Positions 25,664-34,034 of a stretch of 64,000 nt of DNA are shown in pieces. Position numbers and translations under genes: made by a program. The DNA is from an uncultured Lachnospiraceae bacterium (GTDB taxonomy: Bacteria; Bacillota; Clostridia; Lachnospirales; Lachnospiraceae). Below the pieces are notes generated by a model that was given only the letters and a program-made list of their open reading frames with translations, was not told where the DNA came from and ran no database searches. Each line of letters starts with the position of its first letter. Position 1 is the stretch's first letter. The stretch is taken from assembly GCA_910579465.1 (NCBI GenBank), contig CAJTUB010000009.1, positions 37,556-101,555 on the forward strand, read 5' to 3'.

Positions 25664-26584
25664 ATGATTTATACAATGACGTTGAATCCTGCGCTGGATT
25701 ATAATGTTACCGTGGAGGAGTTCCAGCCGGGGCGCGTAAATCGTTCGTCCAAGGAGACAATGATTGCGGGAGGGAAGGGGCTGATGGTTTCCCGGATGTT
25801 AAAAAATCTCGGCGTGGAATCGACAGCGTTAGGGCTTGCCGCAGGTTTTACCGGCGAGGAGTTAATCCGTATGGTACATGAAGCAGGTGTGCGGACGAAT
25901 TTTGTTACGCTGCCGTCCGGAATGACGCGTATCAATATAAAGCTCTGGGGCGGTATCGAGGGAGAGATTAATGCCGCGGGTCCTGCGTATGATGAGAAAA
26001 GCCTTCAGGCACTTTTAGAGAAGCTGGGCGTGCTGACCTCGGAGGATACGCTGGTGCTTGCCGGGACGGTGCCTGCCTCCATGCCGGAGAATCTGTATGC
26101 GTCGATTATGGAGCAGATGAAGGAGAAATCGCCGCGGATTGTGGTGGATGCGACCGGGGAGCTGCTGCGCAGCGTAATCCGGTTCCGTCCTTTTCTGGTA
26201 AAACCGAACCATCACGAGCTCGGTGAGCTTTATGGAGCAGAGCTGCGGACGAAGGAAGAGGTACTGCCGTATGCAAAGAAGCTGCGGGAGGAGGGAGCTG
26301 CCAATGTACTTGTTTCCATGGCAGGCGAAGGAGCTGTGCTTGCGGCAGCGGACGGAAGCGTCTGGTTTGGCGAGGCGCCGCAGGGAACCGTAGTCAATCC
26401 GGTCGGTGCAGGCGATTCCATGGTAGCAGGCTTCCTTGCCGTCTATGATGGAAAGGTCAGTGCCCCGCAGGCGTTCCGGAACGGAATCGCGTCGGGCAGT
26501 GCAAGCGCCTTCTCGGCAGGGCTGGCAACAAAGGAGGAGGTAGAGCAGCTTTCCGGACAGGTAAAAATACAGAAGGTAGAATAA
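25664..26584 (+). CDS. fruK: 1-phosphofructokinase / PfkB-family sugar kinase
   Basis: PfkB-family kinase; sequence MIYTMTLNPALDYNV and GGKGLMVSRMLKNLG (about 37-51) are those of 1-phosphofructokinase and tagatose-6-phosphate kinase. The C-terminal catalytic motif is VNPVGAGDSMVAGFLA with the base Asp at about 250. 306 residues. No fructose PTS or DeoR regulator gene lies beside it, so the true substrate (fructose 1-phosphate or tagatose 6-phosphate) cannot be decided from context. GGAGG is 8 bases before the ATG. Confidence 0.85.
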   Translation: MIYTMTLNPALDYNVTVEEFQPGRVNRSSKETMIAGGKGLMVSRMLKNLGVESTALGLAAGFTGEELIRMVHEAGVRTNFVTLPSGMTRINIKLWGGIEGEINAAGPAYDEKSLQALLEKLGVLTSEDTLVLAGTVPASMPENLYASIMEQMKEKSPRIVVDATGELLRSVIRFRPFLVKPNHHELGELYGAELRTKEEVLPYAKKLREEGAANVLVSMAGEGAVLAAADGSVWFGEAPQGTVVNPVGAGDSMVAGFLAVYDGKVSAPQAFRNGIASGSASAFSAGLATKEEVEQLSGQVKIQKVE

Positions 26585-26621
26585 GGGCGGTTAAAATCCA
26601 GAAACGGGAAGGACCTCCGAA

Positions 26622-26650
26622 TTGACAAAAATATATCATTGCAATATAAT
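26622..26650 (+). promoter_or_regulatory. consensus promoter of rex
   Basis: TTGACA (26622-26627), a 17-base spacer and TATAAT (26645-26650): both hexamers are perfect consensus. It drives rex and probably the acpS-nnr fusion and alr behind it. Confidence 0.85.
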
Positions 26651-26671
26651 AATATTATCGGGGGGTGTGTT

Positions 26672-26692
26672 TTGACGGATATGTTTTGTCAA
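26672..26692 (+). promoter_or_regulatory. possible operator in the rex leader
   Basis: TTGAC (26672-26676) and GTCAA (26688-26692) form an inverted repeat with an 11-bp centre, just after the rex promoter and before its ribosome site. Rex often represses itself, but this does not match the usual TTGTTAA-N4-TTAACAA well, so it is only a candidate. Confidence 0.3.
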
Positions 26693-26705
26693 GGAGGAGA
26701 AAGAA

Positions 26706-27404
26706 ATGCAAAAAGTAATTTCGACAGCGGTAATTAAGCGCCTGCCGCGTTACTACAGATATCTTGGAGAGTTAAGAAAGCAGGAGGTAGTCCGTATTTC
26801 GTCCAAGGAGCTGAGCGAACGGATGAACGTAACAGCGTCCCAGATCCGTCAGGACCTGAATAATTTCGGCGGCTTCGGACAGCAGGGGTACGGCTATAAT
26901 GTCGAGCATCTGTATACGGAAATCGGGAAGATACTCGGGTTAGACCAGGAGCACAAGGTTGTGATTATCGGCGCCGGAAATTTAGGGCAGGCAATCGCCA
27001 ATTACGGGGATTTTGCACGGCGCGGATTTGCGATAAAGGCAGTATTTGATATTAAGCAGGAGTTAATCGGCAAGGAGGCGGGAGGAGTAAAAATCCGTGC
27101 CATGAGCGGATTGAAGGAGTATGTACTGAAGCAGAAGCCGGAGATTGCAGCGCTTACCATTCCGAAGGAGCATGCGGCGCAGGTTGCAAGCGATGTGGTT
27201 TCCTGGGGTATCAAGGCAATCTGGAATTTTACGCCGACAGAGCTGCGGCTGCCAAAGGATGTGGTGGTGGAGAATGTGCATCTGACTGAAAGCCTGATGC
27301 GCCTTTCCTATAATATCCGCGCGGCACAGGAAAAGAGAGAGCAGGAGCTGGGGAAGCAGCTCGCCGCGGAAGCGTGCATGGAAAGTGCTGCAGCAGAGGA
27401 ATGA
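26706..27404 (+). CDS. rex: redox-sensing transcriptional repressor Rex
   Basis: Senses the NADH/NAD+ ratio and represses fermentation and respiration genes. The 232 residues show the winged-helix N-domain (VISTAVIKRLPRYYRYL, VTASQIRQDLNNFGGFGQQG) and the Rossmann domain with VVIIGAGNLGQAIANYG near 82-98. The short acidic tail is normal. In this window Rex would be a natural controller of energy metabolism, but I did not find convincing Rex operators upstream of other genes here. Confidence 0.95.
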   Translation: MQKVISTAVIKRLPRYYRYLGELRKQEVVRISSKELSERMNVTASQIRQDLNNFGGFGQQGYGYNVEHLYTEIGKILGLDQEHKVVIIGAGNLGQAIANYGDFARRGFAIKAVFDIKQELIGKEAGGVKIRAMSGLKEYVLKQKPEIAALTIPKEHAAQVASDVVSWGIKAIWNFTPTELRLPKDVVVENVHLTESLMRLSYNIRAAQEKREQELGKQLAAEACMESAAAEE

Positions 27405-27414
27405 GGGGATTGGA

Positions 27415-29406
27415 ATGATAACCGGAATCGGAACGGATTTGATTGAGGTTTCCAGAATAAAAAAAGCGGCAGAGCGTCCTGCCTTTTTGGAGCGGGTGTA
27501 TACGGAAAGGGAGCGGGAGCTGATTGCGGCGCGCCCTGCCCGTGCGGCGGGGAATTTTGCGGCAAAGGAAGCAGTGGCAAAGGCACTTGGCTGCGGCTTT
27601 GCGGGAATTGCCCCGGCGGAAATCGAGGTGCTGCGGCAGGAGAGCGGCCTTCCCTATGTAGTGCTGCATGGGAGGGCAGAGGAAAAGGCAAAGGCGCAGG
27701 GAGTTTCCGTAATACAGATATCGATTACTGATACCGCGGACTATGCGCAGGCGTATGCCGTGTGCGAGGACGGCAGCGGTGCGGGGACGGGAAAGGCAGC
27801 AAAGGACAGCAGCTCCTGTGAAGAGAGCTGTTTCCCGGAGGCGCCGGCGGTGCTTCCGGTTCTTTCCTCGAAGGGGATGAAGGAAGCAGACCGTTCTACG
27901 ATAGAGGAGCTGGGGCTTCCGTCCCTTGTGCTGATGGAGCGTGCGGCGCTTGCGGTGACAGAGTGCGTACTGGAGTATGTGACAGGGCAGAGCCGTGTCG
28001 GCGTACTGTGCGGCACCGGGAATAACGGCGGCGACGGGGCAGCCGTGGCGCGGCTGTTGAAGGAAGCCGGGGTTTCTGCGGTAATTTTGTTAAATGAGAT
28101 AGAGAAGTACAGGGAAGGGACGTTACAGGGAACGCCGGAGTTCCTGCACCAGATGAAAACGGCAGAGGCGTTCGGGGTTCCGGTCTGCGGGATGCAGGAG
28201 ACCGGGGGCTATGATATCCTTGTCGATGCCCTGTTCGGAATCGGTCTGTCCGGGCCTGTAAAGGAGACCTATGCCGGGATTCTGGAACGAATCGAGGCAG
28301 AAGAGCATAAAATAGTGGCGGTGGATATTGCCTCCGGCATCTCGGCAGATACCGGGGCAGTCTGCGGCGTGGCGTTGCATGCAGTGGAAACGGTGACCTT
28401 CGGTGCGGCAAAGTGCGGTCATCTTTTGTATCCCGGAAAGGAATATACGGGAAAGCTACGGGTTGCGGACATCGGTTTTCCAAAGTCCCTTTTATGGGAA
28501 AAGCGGTCCGGCTTTTCGGTTACGCCGGAAGGAGCAGGACGTCTGCTACCGTCCCGTCCGGCATATTCGAATAAAGGGACGTTCGGGAAGGTCGTGGTTG
28601 CTGCCGGGAGTCCTTCTATGGCAGGAGCCGCTTATTTTGCAGCATGTGCCGCGTACCGTACGGGCGCGGGGCTGGTACGGATTGCAACGCCGGAGTGTAA
28701 CCGGGAGATCTTACAGACGAAGCTTCCGGAGGCAATGCTTTCGGTCTACGGGGTGGACAGTGACTTCTCCGGACTGGCAGAGGAGCTTTCGCAGTGGGCG
28801 GATGCGGTTGTCATCGGTCCGGGACTCGGGAAGAGCCATGCCGCAAGGGGGCTGACCAGAGCGTTTTGCAGCAGGCTTTCAGGGCAGGGAACGTCTGCAC
28901 CGCCTTCGGTCTGGGATGCGGATGCGCTGAATCTGCTTGCAGAGGAGATGGACGAAGCGCAGTACAGTACGCTGATCGAAAGGAAAGCGTTTCTGGAGAA
29001 AAGCCTGCCTGCGGGAGCAGTGCTGACGCCGCATCCGGGAGAGCTTTCGCGGCTGATTGCGCGTCCTGTGGGAGAAGTTACGGCGGACTTCCTGCAGATG
29101 GCAGAGGAGCTTTCAAAGGACAGCAGGCTTGTGTTTGTATTAAAGGATGCGGTGACGTTAGTCGCATCGGGGCAGGAGCTTTTTATCAATACGACGGGAA
29201 ACAACGGAATGGCAACGGGAGGCAGCGGCGATGCGCTCTGTGGTGTGATTGCGGCGCTGTTAGCGGCAGGGAAGGAGCCTTTTTGGGCAGCAGTGCTGGG
29301 CGTATTCCTGCATGGTGCGGCAGGTGATAAGGCAGTGTTAAAGACAGGATGTGCGTCTCTGATGGTACGGGAGCTTCTGCATGCCATCGGTGAGATTGCT
29401 TTATAA
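27415..29406 (+). CDS. fused holo-ACP synthase + NAD(P)H-hydrate epimerase + dehydratase
   Basis: One continuous frame encodes three enzymes. Residues 1-120 are AcpS, which adds phosphopantetheine to acyl carrier protein (GIGTDLIEV with D8; FAAKEAVAKAL with E52; the usual SISHT is SITDT, so the His is lacking). After a Ser/Gly/Glu-rich linker, residues 145-360 are NnrE, the epimerase of hydrated NAD(P)H (CGTGNNGGDG; ALFGIGLSG). Residues 375-660 are NnrD, the ADP-dependent dehydratase (GSPSMAGAAYF; VIGPGLG; TPHPGELSRL; TGGSGDALCG). The ATG at 27415 has GAGGGG 6 bases upstream. acpS and nnr genes are often neighbours; a single-chain fusion is unusual in my knowledge. Confidence 0.88.
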   Translation: MITGIGTDLIEVSRIKKAAERPAFLERVYTERERELIAARPARAAGNFAAKEAVAKALGCGFAGIAPAEIEVLRQESGLPYVVLHGRAEEKAKAQGVSVIQISITDTADYAQAYAVCEDGSGAGTGKAAKDSSSCEESCFPEAPAVLPVLSSKGMKEADRSTIEELGLPSLVLMERAALAVTECVLEYVTGQSRVGVLCGTGNNGGDGAAVARLLKEAGVSAVILLNEIEKYREGTLQGTPEFLHQMKTAEAFGVPVCGMQETGGYDILVDALFGIGLSGPVKETYAGILERIEAEEHKIVAVDIASGISADTGAVCGVALHAVETVTFGAAKCGHLLYPGKEYTGKLRVADIGFPKSLLWEKRSGFSVTPEGAGRLLPSRPAYSNKGTFGKVVVAAGSPSMAGAAYFAACAAYRTGAGLVRIATPECNREILQTKLPEAMLSVYGVDSDFSGLAEELSQWADAVVIGPGLGKSHAARGLTRAFCSRLSGQGTSAPPSVWDADALNLLAEEMDEAQYSTLIERKAFLEKSLPAGAVLTPHPGELSRLIARPVGEVTADFLQMAEELSKDSRLVFVLKDAVTLVASGQELFINTTGNNGMATGGSGDALCGVIAALLAAGKEPFWAAVLGVFLHGAAGDKAVLKTGCASLMVRELLHAIGEIAL

Positions 29407-29426
29407 GGAAAACGAGGTAGCATAAA

Positions 29427-30623
29427 ATGGAAACAGACGGAAGGACAGACTGCGGACTGCAAAAGGTCAGGGAATACTACAGGGTCAGGGCGGATATCAA
29501 TCTGGATGCGGTTCGTCATAATCTATGTGAAATAAAGAAACGGCTGAAGCCCGGGGTAAAAATTGCCGCAGTGGTAAAAGCCGATGCATACGGGCACGGT
29601 GCAGTGCCGGTGGCAGAAGCCGTACAGGAGGAGGCGGACTGGTTTGCGGTATCCAACATTGAAGAGGCGCTGGAGCTGCGGAAATGTGGAGTAAAAAAGC
29701 CGGTTCTGACGCTCGGCTATACGGCGCCGCAGCAGCTTCCGGAGGCAATTCAGAATGAAATTACGCTGACGCTCTGTGACCGGGAGTCTGCGGAGGAAAT
29801 CAGTGAGGCGGCGCAGCGCATGGGACGGGATGCCATGGTACATATTAAGGCAGATACCGGAATGGGCAGAATCGGCTTCCCTGCAGAGGAGTCATTTGCC
29901 GTGTTTGCGGCAGAGGCAGCGAAGCTCCCGCATATTCAGCCGACCGGGGTGTATACCCATTTTGCGCGTGCCGACGAGACAGACCCGGAGGCAACGAAGC
30001 TGCAGTATCAGAAGTTTCTTTCGTTTCTTTCCGTTTTGGAGCGGCAGGGACTGACAGGGCTTTTGCGTCATGCGGAAAACAGCGCGGCAATCTTAAGGAT
30101 GCCGGAGTACCAGCTGGATATGGTGCGGCTTGGTATCAGCCTGTACGGGATGTATCCGTCGGAGGAGTCCGTAGTACAGGAGATAGCGTTGCAGCCGGCG
30201 ATGGAGCTGAAGTCTCATGTCGCGTTCTTAAAGACGGTTCCGGCAGGAACAGGAATCGGTTATAATGCAACCTATGTTACAAAGGAGCCGAGACGGATTG
30301 CAACGATACCGGTCGGCTACGGGGACGGGTATCCGAGGGCGCTTTCCAACTGCGGCAGAGTGCTGCTGCACGGAAAGAGCGTGCCGATTGTAGGACGCAT
30401 CTGTATGGACCAGATGATGCTCGATGTGACGGACGTACCGGAGGTGGCGCGGGGGGATGTCGTAACCCTGATGGGAACCGAAGGCAAGGAGCGGATTCGT
30501 GCAGAAGAAATCGGGACATTGTCCCACTCGTTCCATTATGAGATGGTATGTAATGTAGGGAAGAGAATCCCGCGCGTGTATTATCAAAAGGGAGAAGCTG
30601 TCGGCGCACGGCATTTTGTGTGA
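29427..30623 (+). CDS. alr: alanine racemase
   Basis: PLP enzyme that makes D-alanine for peptidoglycan. 398 residues: a 20-residue extension, then RADINLDAVRHNL and the PLP lysine in AVVKADAYGHG (about 50-60), the HAENSAA segment, and the C-terminal domain with the catalytic Tyr in GIGYNATYV and the substrate motif GRICMDQMMLDVT. It follows the acpS-nnr fusion by 20 bp. The order nnr-alr-mazF resembles Bacillus and other Firmicutes. Confidence 0.95.
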   Translation: METDGRTDCGLQKVREYYRVRADINLDAVRHNLCEIKKRLKPGVKIAAVVKADAYGHGAVPVAEAVQEEADWFAVSNIEEALELRKCGVKKPVLTLGYTAPQQLPEAIQNEITLTLCDRESAEEISEAAQRMGRDAMVHIKADTGMGRIGFPAEESFAVFAAEAAKLPHIQPTGVYTHFARADETDPEATKLQYQKFLSFLSVLERQGLTGLLRHAENSAAILRMPEYQLDMVRLGISLYGMYPSEESVVQEIALQPAMELKSHVAFLKTVPAGTGIGYNATYVTKEPRRIATIPVGYGDGYPRALSNCGRVLLHGKSVPIVGRICMDQMMLDVTDVPEVARGDVVTLMGTEGKERIRAEEIGTLSHSFHYEMVCNVGKRIPRVYYQKGEAVGARHFV

Positions 30624-30709
30624 TGCATACAATATAGCATACAGTGTTTGGTATAGGAAAGAAATTTCAGGGAATACTGTTGCTATACAGTAAAGCGGAG
30701 CGTGTTAAG

Positions 30710-31057
30710 ATGGTTATTCGACGTGGAGATATTTTTTATGCGGACCTTCGTCCGGTAGTAGGCTCGGAGCAGGGTGGAATCCGGCCGGTGCTGATTATAC
30801 AGAATGATATCGGGAACAGGCACAGTCCGACGGTAATCTGTGCCGCGATTACCTCCAAGATGAATAAGGCAAAGCTGCCGACGCATGTGGAGATAAATGC
30901 AAATAAGTATGATATTATGAGGGATTCCGTGATATTATTGGAGCAGGTACGTACGATTGACAAGGTCAGGCTGAAAGAAAAAGTCTGCCATTTGGACCGG
31001 GATGTGTTAGAACGTATCAACAAGGCTCTCTGTGTCAGCCTTGCCTTGGATACATAA
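30710..31057 (+). CDS. ndoA: MazF/EndoA-type mRNA endoribonuclease, no antitoxin gene beside it
   Basis: Sequence-specific RNase toxin closely resembling Bacillus EndoA: RGDIFYADLRPVVGSEQGG, then GIRPVLIIQND with the catalytic Arg near 25, and AAITSKMNKAKLPTHVE with the Thr near 48. The ATG at 30710 gives 115 residues, the family length; upstream in-frame codons add a non-homologous stretch. In Bacillus the antitoxin gene lies between alr and ndoA. Here only 86 bp separate alr from this gene, with no frame for one. The antitoxin must be elsewhere or absent, or the protein is attenuated (inference). Confidence 0.88.
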   Translation: MVIRRGDIFYADLRPVVGSEQGGIRPVLIIQNDIGNRHSPTVICAAITSKMNKAKLPTHVEINANKYDIMRDSVILLEQVRTIDKVRLKEKVCHLDRDVLERINKALCVSLALDT

Positions 31058-31085
31058 CAAAAGAGAGAAAGGGGACTTTACATTC

Positions 31086-32459
31086 ATGCAGGATTATCCC
31101 ATAGCAGGAGTCATAGTTATTCTGGGACTGCTTGTGATTCATGCAATTGCCTGTGCGGCAGAGATCGCACTGAATACGACGCCGGGGAGCATCGTCCGGA
31201 AGCATGCTGCCGGAGGAGAAGAGGGCGCAAAGCGGATTGCAGGGATTCTGGACCGCAGGAAACGCTGTACCACGGTGTTGGATTTTCTTCGGACCGTGCC
31301 ATTGTTTTTATGCGGTATTACATATGCGGTGCTGGTCCGGGAATGGATAGCGCCGGCGCTGCGGAAGCTGTTCCTGCCGTCCGGGGGTTCCGGGGTATGG
31401 ACTGCGGTCTGCCTTGTGCTGCTTACGGCGGTGCTTTTGTGGCTGACAGAGCTGCTTACGATTAAGGTGCCGAAAAAGCTTGCATACCAGTGTGCAGAGC
31501 ATTTTGCCGTCCGTGTCAGCGGCTTTATCCGTGTTTTTATGATACTGTTTGCACCGTTTGCATTTCTTGCCGAGCAGGCGGCCGGAGGGCTGGCGCGGCT
31601 GTTCGGGATGCGTGCAAAGGACATGGAAGAAAACGTAACGGAAGAGGAGATTATTTCCATTGTGGCAGAAGGCCAGGAGCTAGGTCTGCTGGAGGCAGAA
31701 GAGGCGGAAATGATTACCAACGTAATGGACTTTGACGAAAAAACGGCAAGGGACATTATGACGAGACGGAAAAAGATTGTCGGTGTGCGGGAGGAAATGA
31801 GCATGGAAGAGGCGCTCGGGTTCTGTCTGCAGGAGAGCTATTCCAGATTTCCGCTTTACCGGGAAGACATCGACGATATTACCGGGATTCTGCATTTAAA
31901 GGATTTAATTTTGTATTACATGGAGCACCGGAATGAGCCTGAGGTGCTGCGGGAAACGTCCCTGTCTGATGTGGCAAGGGAACCGTACTTTGTGCCGGAT
32001 ACCCAAAATATTAATGTGCTGCTGCGGGATATGCAGGAAAAAAAGGTGCATATGGCAATTGTAATCGACGAATACGGCCAGACCGCCGGGGTGGTAGCAA
32101 TGGAAGATATGCTTGAGGAAATCGTCGGAGATATTCAGGACGAGTATGACGAGGAGGAGCAGGCAATTCTTCCGCAGGGGGACGGCATATGGCTCGTGCG
32201 GGGCTTTACTCCACTGGAAGACCTTGGAGAAGTATTAAGTCTTGATTTTACAAAAGAAGCGGCTGATACCCTGAACGGCTTTCTGGTTTCCAGACTTGAC
32301 CGGATACCGTCAGAGGAAGAGGCAGACTATCCACCAGTAACAGAAAACGGATATTGTTATGAGATTATGAAGGTAAAAGAAAAGCTGATTGATCTGGTAA
32401 GAGTGACGGCTATGCCGCAGGATACGTTGGAGGTATCGCTGCCGCAGGAGTCCGCATAA
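31086..32459 (+). CDS. CNNM/HlyC-CorC family membrane protein with CBS pair
   Basis: Also called hemolysin-related or YhdP/YrkA family; relatives are linked to Mg2+ export. From the ATG at 31086 (AAAGGGGA about 9 bases upstream) it has 457 residues: four hydrophobic segments of the DUF21/CNNM domain to about 180, two CBS domains (ARDIMTRRKKIVGV; FVPDTQNINVLLRDM and MAIVIDEYGQTAGVVAMED) to about 350, and a C-terminal CorC_HlyC domain. The 5' neighbour ndoA ends 28 bp upstream. Confidence 0.88.
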   Translation: MQDYPIAGVIVILGLLVIHAIACAAEIALNTTPGSIVRKHAAGGEEGAKRIAGILDRRKRCTTVLDFLRTVPLFLCGITYAVLVREWIAPALRKLFLPSGGSGVWTAVCLVLLTAVLLWLTELLTIKVPKKLAYQCAEHFAVRVSGFIRVFMILFAPFAFLAEQAAGGLARLFGMRAKDMEENVTEEEIISIVAEGQELGLLEAEEAEMITNVMDFDEKTARDIMTRRKKIVGVREEMSMEEALGFCLQESYSRFPLYREDIDDITGILHLKDLILYYMEHRNEPEVLRETSLSDVAREPYFVPDTQNINVLLRDMQEKKVHMAIVIDEYGQTAGVVAMEDMLEEIVGDIQDEYDEEEQAILPQGDGIWLVRGFTPLEDLGEVLSLDFTKEAADTLNGFLVSRLDRIPSEEEADYPPVTENGYCYEIMKVKEKLIDLVRVTAMPQDTLEVSLPQESA

Positions 32460-32491
32460 TATTAAACTATGATTTAATGTATTGTGTCAAA

Positions 32492-32537
32492 GCGTCAGGA
32501 GCGCGGTGCCTCCGGAGACGGACAAGGCTCCTGACGC
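32492..32537 (-). terminator. inverted repeat at the convergent gene ends
   Basis: Perfect 11-bp arms GCGTCAGGAGC (32492-32502) and GCTCCTGACGC (32527-32537), overlapping the stop codon of the minus-strand gene and lying 33 bp after the plus-strand CNNM gene. On the minus strand it is followed by TTTGACACAAT. It probably ends transcription from both sides. Confidence 0.6.
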
Positions 32538-32959
32538 ATTTCAGAAGCTTTGTCTGCTTCTGCGTCGTCTGGACAGAAGCTCTCGTCCTGCGGCTTTGCA
32601 ATCTCAAGGCTCATCGTCGTCTCCAGACCTCCTGTCATTGTGGTAATAACAAGAACCCTGGAGCCGTCTGGTTTTACAATAATCTCTGTCTTTGTTTCTG
32701 ATTCTTCCTGCTCCGGGAATTTATCCCGGACAGCTTCTTCCGGCTGTACGTTATCGGATTCTTCCCTGGCAGCCCTTTTGGTCTGCTGCATTCTGTAATA
32801 AAGGTCCAAAACAGAGGTGTTCCTTTGTCTTATCGTATCCGTATCAGGGGATACGGAAGCTTCCTTTTTCGGAACAGCGTTTTCTGTCGTGCTTTTTTTG
32901 GACTGTTTGCGCCAAAGGTCTGCCGGAAAGACCGTGGTTCTGGTATCGCTTATCTTCAT
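32495..32959 (-). CDS. uncharacterised 154-residue hydrophilic protein
   Basis: No family is recognised. Coding is supported by AAAGGGGG nine bases before the ATG and by a terminator-like repeat at its stop. The N-terminal third is basic (MKISDTRTTVFPADLWRKQSKK), the middle has an SVLDLYYRMQQTKRA segment likely to be helical, and residues 85-125 alternate charge and hydrophobicity (TKTEIIVKPDGSRVLVITT), suggesting a small beta structure. The rest is disordered and acidic. There is no signal peptide or membrane segment. It is convergent with the CNNM gene. Confidence 0.6.
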   Translation of the reverse strand: MKISDTRTTVFPADLWRKQSKKSTTENAVPKKEASVSPDTDTIRQRNTSVLDLYYRMQQTKRAAREESDNVQPEEAVRDKFPEQEESETKTEIIVKPDGSRVLVITTMTGGLETTMSLEIAKPQDESFCPDDAEADKASEMRQEPCPSPEAPRS

Positions 32960-33130
32960 TTTATCTGCCCCCTTTTCCGGATTGGTTCTCCTGCCGTAAT
33001 GCTGTCCCTGCGCTTTTGCCAGTCTGCGGCAGGTACAATTACTTTCTATATCGGATACAATTCTTTCTTTGATAAGGGCGGCCTTTGAAAAGCTTCCTTC
33101 TTCTCCGGTCCTCCGGCGGTTGCCGGTATC

Positions 33131-33286
33131 CTATAATTTCCGGCAGGTAATTTCAAATACGCTGCCGTCAATCATGCGTAAGCGGAACGTATTGGTTTTT
33201 TCGTCAGCTTCAATATCTGCGATAAGGTCACTTTCACTGTCATTCAGCAGCTCAAATAGCCAGTCTTTAAATTCCTCCAGTGTCAT
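33131..33286 (-). CDS. 51-residue acidic protein, copy 1
   Basis: Small gene divergent from the first HTH gene. It starts MTLEEFKDWLFELLNDSES and ends FRLRMIDGSVFEITCRKL; AAAGGAG lies 9 bases before the ATG. The paralogue 629 bp to the right keeps the same length and about two thirds of its residues while many third positions differ, which is the pattern of real selected coding sequence. The N-half is acidic and probably helical; the C-half looks like a beta hairpin. No known family. It could be a partner or antagonist of the adjacent HTH protein (inference). Confidence 0.7.
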   Translation of the reverse strand: MTLEEFKDWLFELLNDSESDLIADIEADEKTNTFRLRMIDGSVFEITCRKL

Positions 33287-33311
33287 AATCCCGTACTCCT
33301 TTCATGTACTG

Positions 33312-33377
33312 AATAGTGTGGTTACGCGAACACTATTATATAGTTAATTTTACATGGATAATAAAAATAATACAAGT
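33312..33377. promoter_or_regulatory. control region of module 1 with operator palindrome
   Basis: Identical over 66 bp to 33941-34006. It contains the inverted repeat AATAGTGT-N10-ACACTATT (33312-33337). On the minus strand TTGTAT (33370-33375), 17 bases and TAAAAT (33347-33352) form a promoter for the 51-residue gene, placing the palindrome at the start of its transcript. It is the likely binding site of the HTH proteins encoded alongside. Confidence 0.65.
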
Positions 33378-33402
33378 GTTTTTTGAGTGAACAGGAGAAA
33401 AA

Positions 33403-33615
33403 ATGATAAAATATGACAGGCTGTGGACCACCATGAAAGAAAAAGGTGTAACGCAGTATGACCTTTACACACATTACAATATAAACCGTTCTCAGATCAA
33501 CAGGCTGAAACATAATAAGAATGTGGAAATCAACACGATTGACCGGCTCTGTAATCTCCTGCACTGCAGGGTAGAAGACATTTTAGAGCATTTTGAAGAT
33601 GATAATCTTTTTTAG
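33403..33615 (+). CDS. XRE-family HTH regulator, 70 residues, copy 1
   Basis: A minimal Cro/CI-type DNA-binding protein. It has the helix-turn-helix GVTQYDLYTHYNINRSQINRLKHNK at about 15-39 and the usual dimer-forming end NTIDRLCNLLHCRVEDIL. Nothing follows the HTH domain, so any ligand sensing would be through a partner. AGGAG is 8 bases before the ATG. It is almost identical to copy 2 (differences such as KEK/KQK, SQ/AQ, EI/EV), showing a recent tandem duplication or gene conversion. Confidence 0.88.
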   Translation: MIKYDRLWTTMKEKGVTQYDLYTHYNINRSQINRLKHNKNVEINTIDRLCNLLHCRVEDILEHFEDDNLF

Positions 33616-33759
33616 TCGAACGTAATCCCGTGTAAAAGTTCCACATTCTACTCTTATGTATCCCTTTATGATGAAAACAAACAGAACCTGCAGTGCAAAA
33701 GAAGAGAGTATCCGTTAAGCCGTTGCGGGGCTTTCAGGACACTTGTCCCGCTGTCAGCA

Positions 33760-33915
33760 TTATAATTTCCGGCATACGATTTCAAATACACTGCCATCAA
33801 TCATGCGCAATTGGAATGAGTTTGCTTTTTCATTGGCATCAATATCGGCCATAATCCCATTGTCACCATCGTCCAATACGTCGAAAAACCAATCTTTGAA
33901 ATCTTCAAGAGACAT
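33760..33915 (-). CDS. 51-residue acidic protein, copy 2
   Basis: Paralogue of the gene at 33131-33286, starting MSLEDFKDWFFDVLDDGDN and ending LRMIDGSVFEIVCRKL. AGGAGGTG stands 6-7 bases before the ATG, a very strong ribosome site. It is more diverged from copy 1 than the adjacent HTH genes are from each other. Between the two modules (33616-33759) there is no further gene; I see only a weak stem downstream of this gene. Confidence 0.72.
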   Translation of the reverse strand: MSLEDFKDWFFDVLDDGDNGIMADIDANEKANSFQLRMIDGSVFEIVCRKL

Positions 33916-33940
33916 CTTTTTCACCTCCTTTCGCAGACTA

Positions 33941-34006
33941 AATAGTGTGGTTACGCGAACACTATTATATAGTTAATTTTACATGGATAATAAAAATAAT
34001 ACAAGT
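33941..34006. promoter_or_regulatory. control region of module 2 with operator palindrome
   Basis: The same 66 bp as at 33312-33377, without a single difference, including AATAGTGT-N10-ACACTATT at 33941-33966 and the minus-strand promoter. Perfect identity of a noncoding segment between diverged flanking genes points to selection on the operator or to gene conversion. Confidence 0.65.
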
Positions 34007-34034
34007 ACCTTTTTTTGAATGAATAGGAGTAAAA

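Noticed and set aside
26672..26692. Certain Rex operator
   Set aside because: TTGAC-N11-GTCAA differs from the known Rex site in spacing and sequence, so it is listed only as a weak candidate.
33616..33759. A third gene between the two HTH modules
   Set aside because: No frame of useful length with a ribosome site on either strand.
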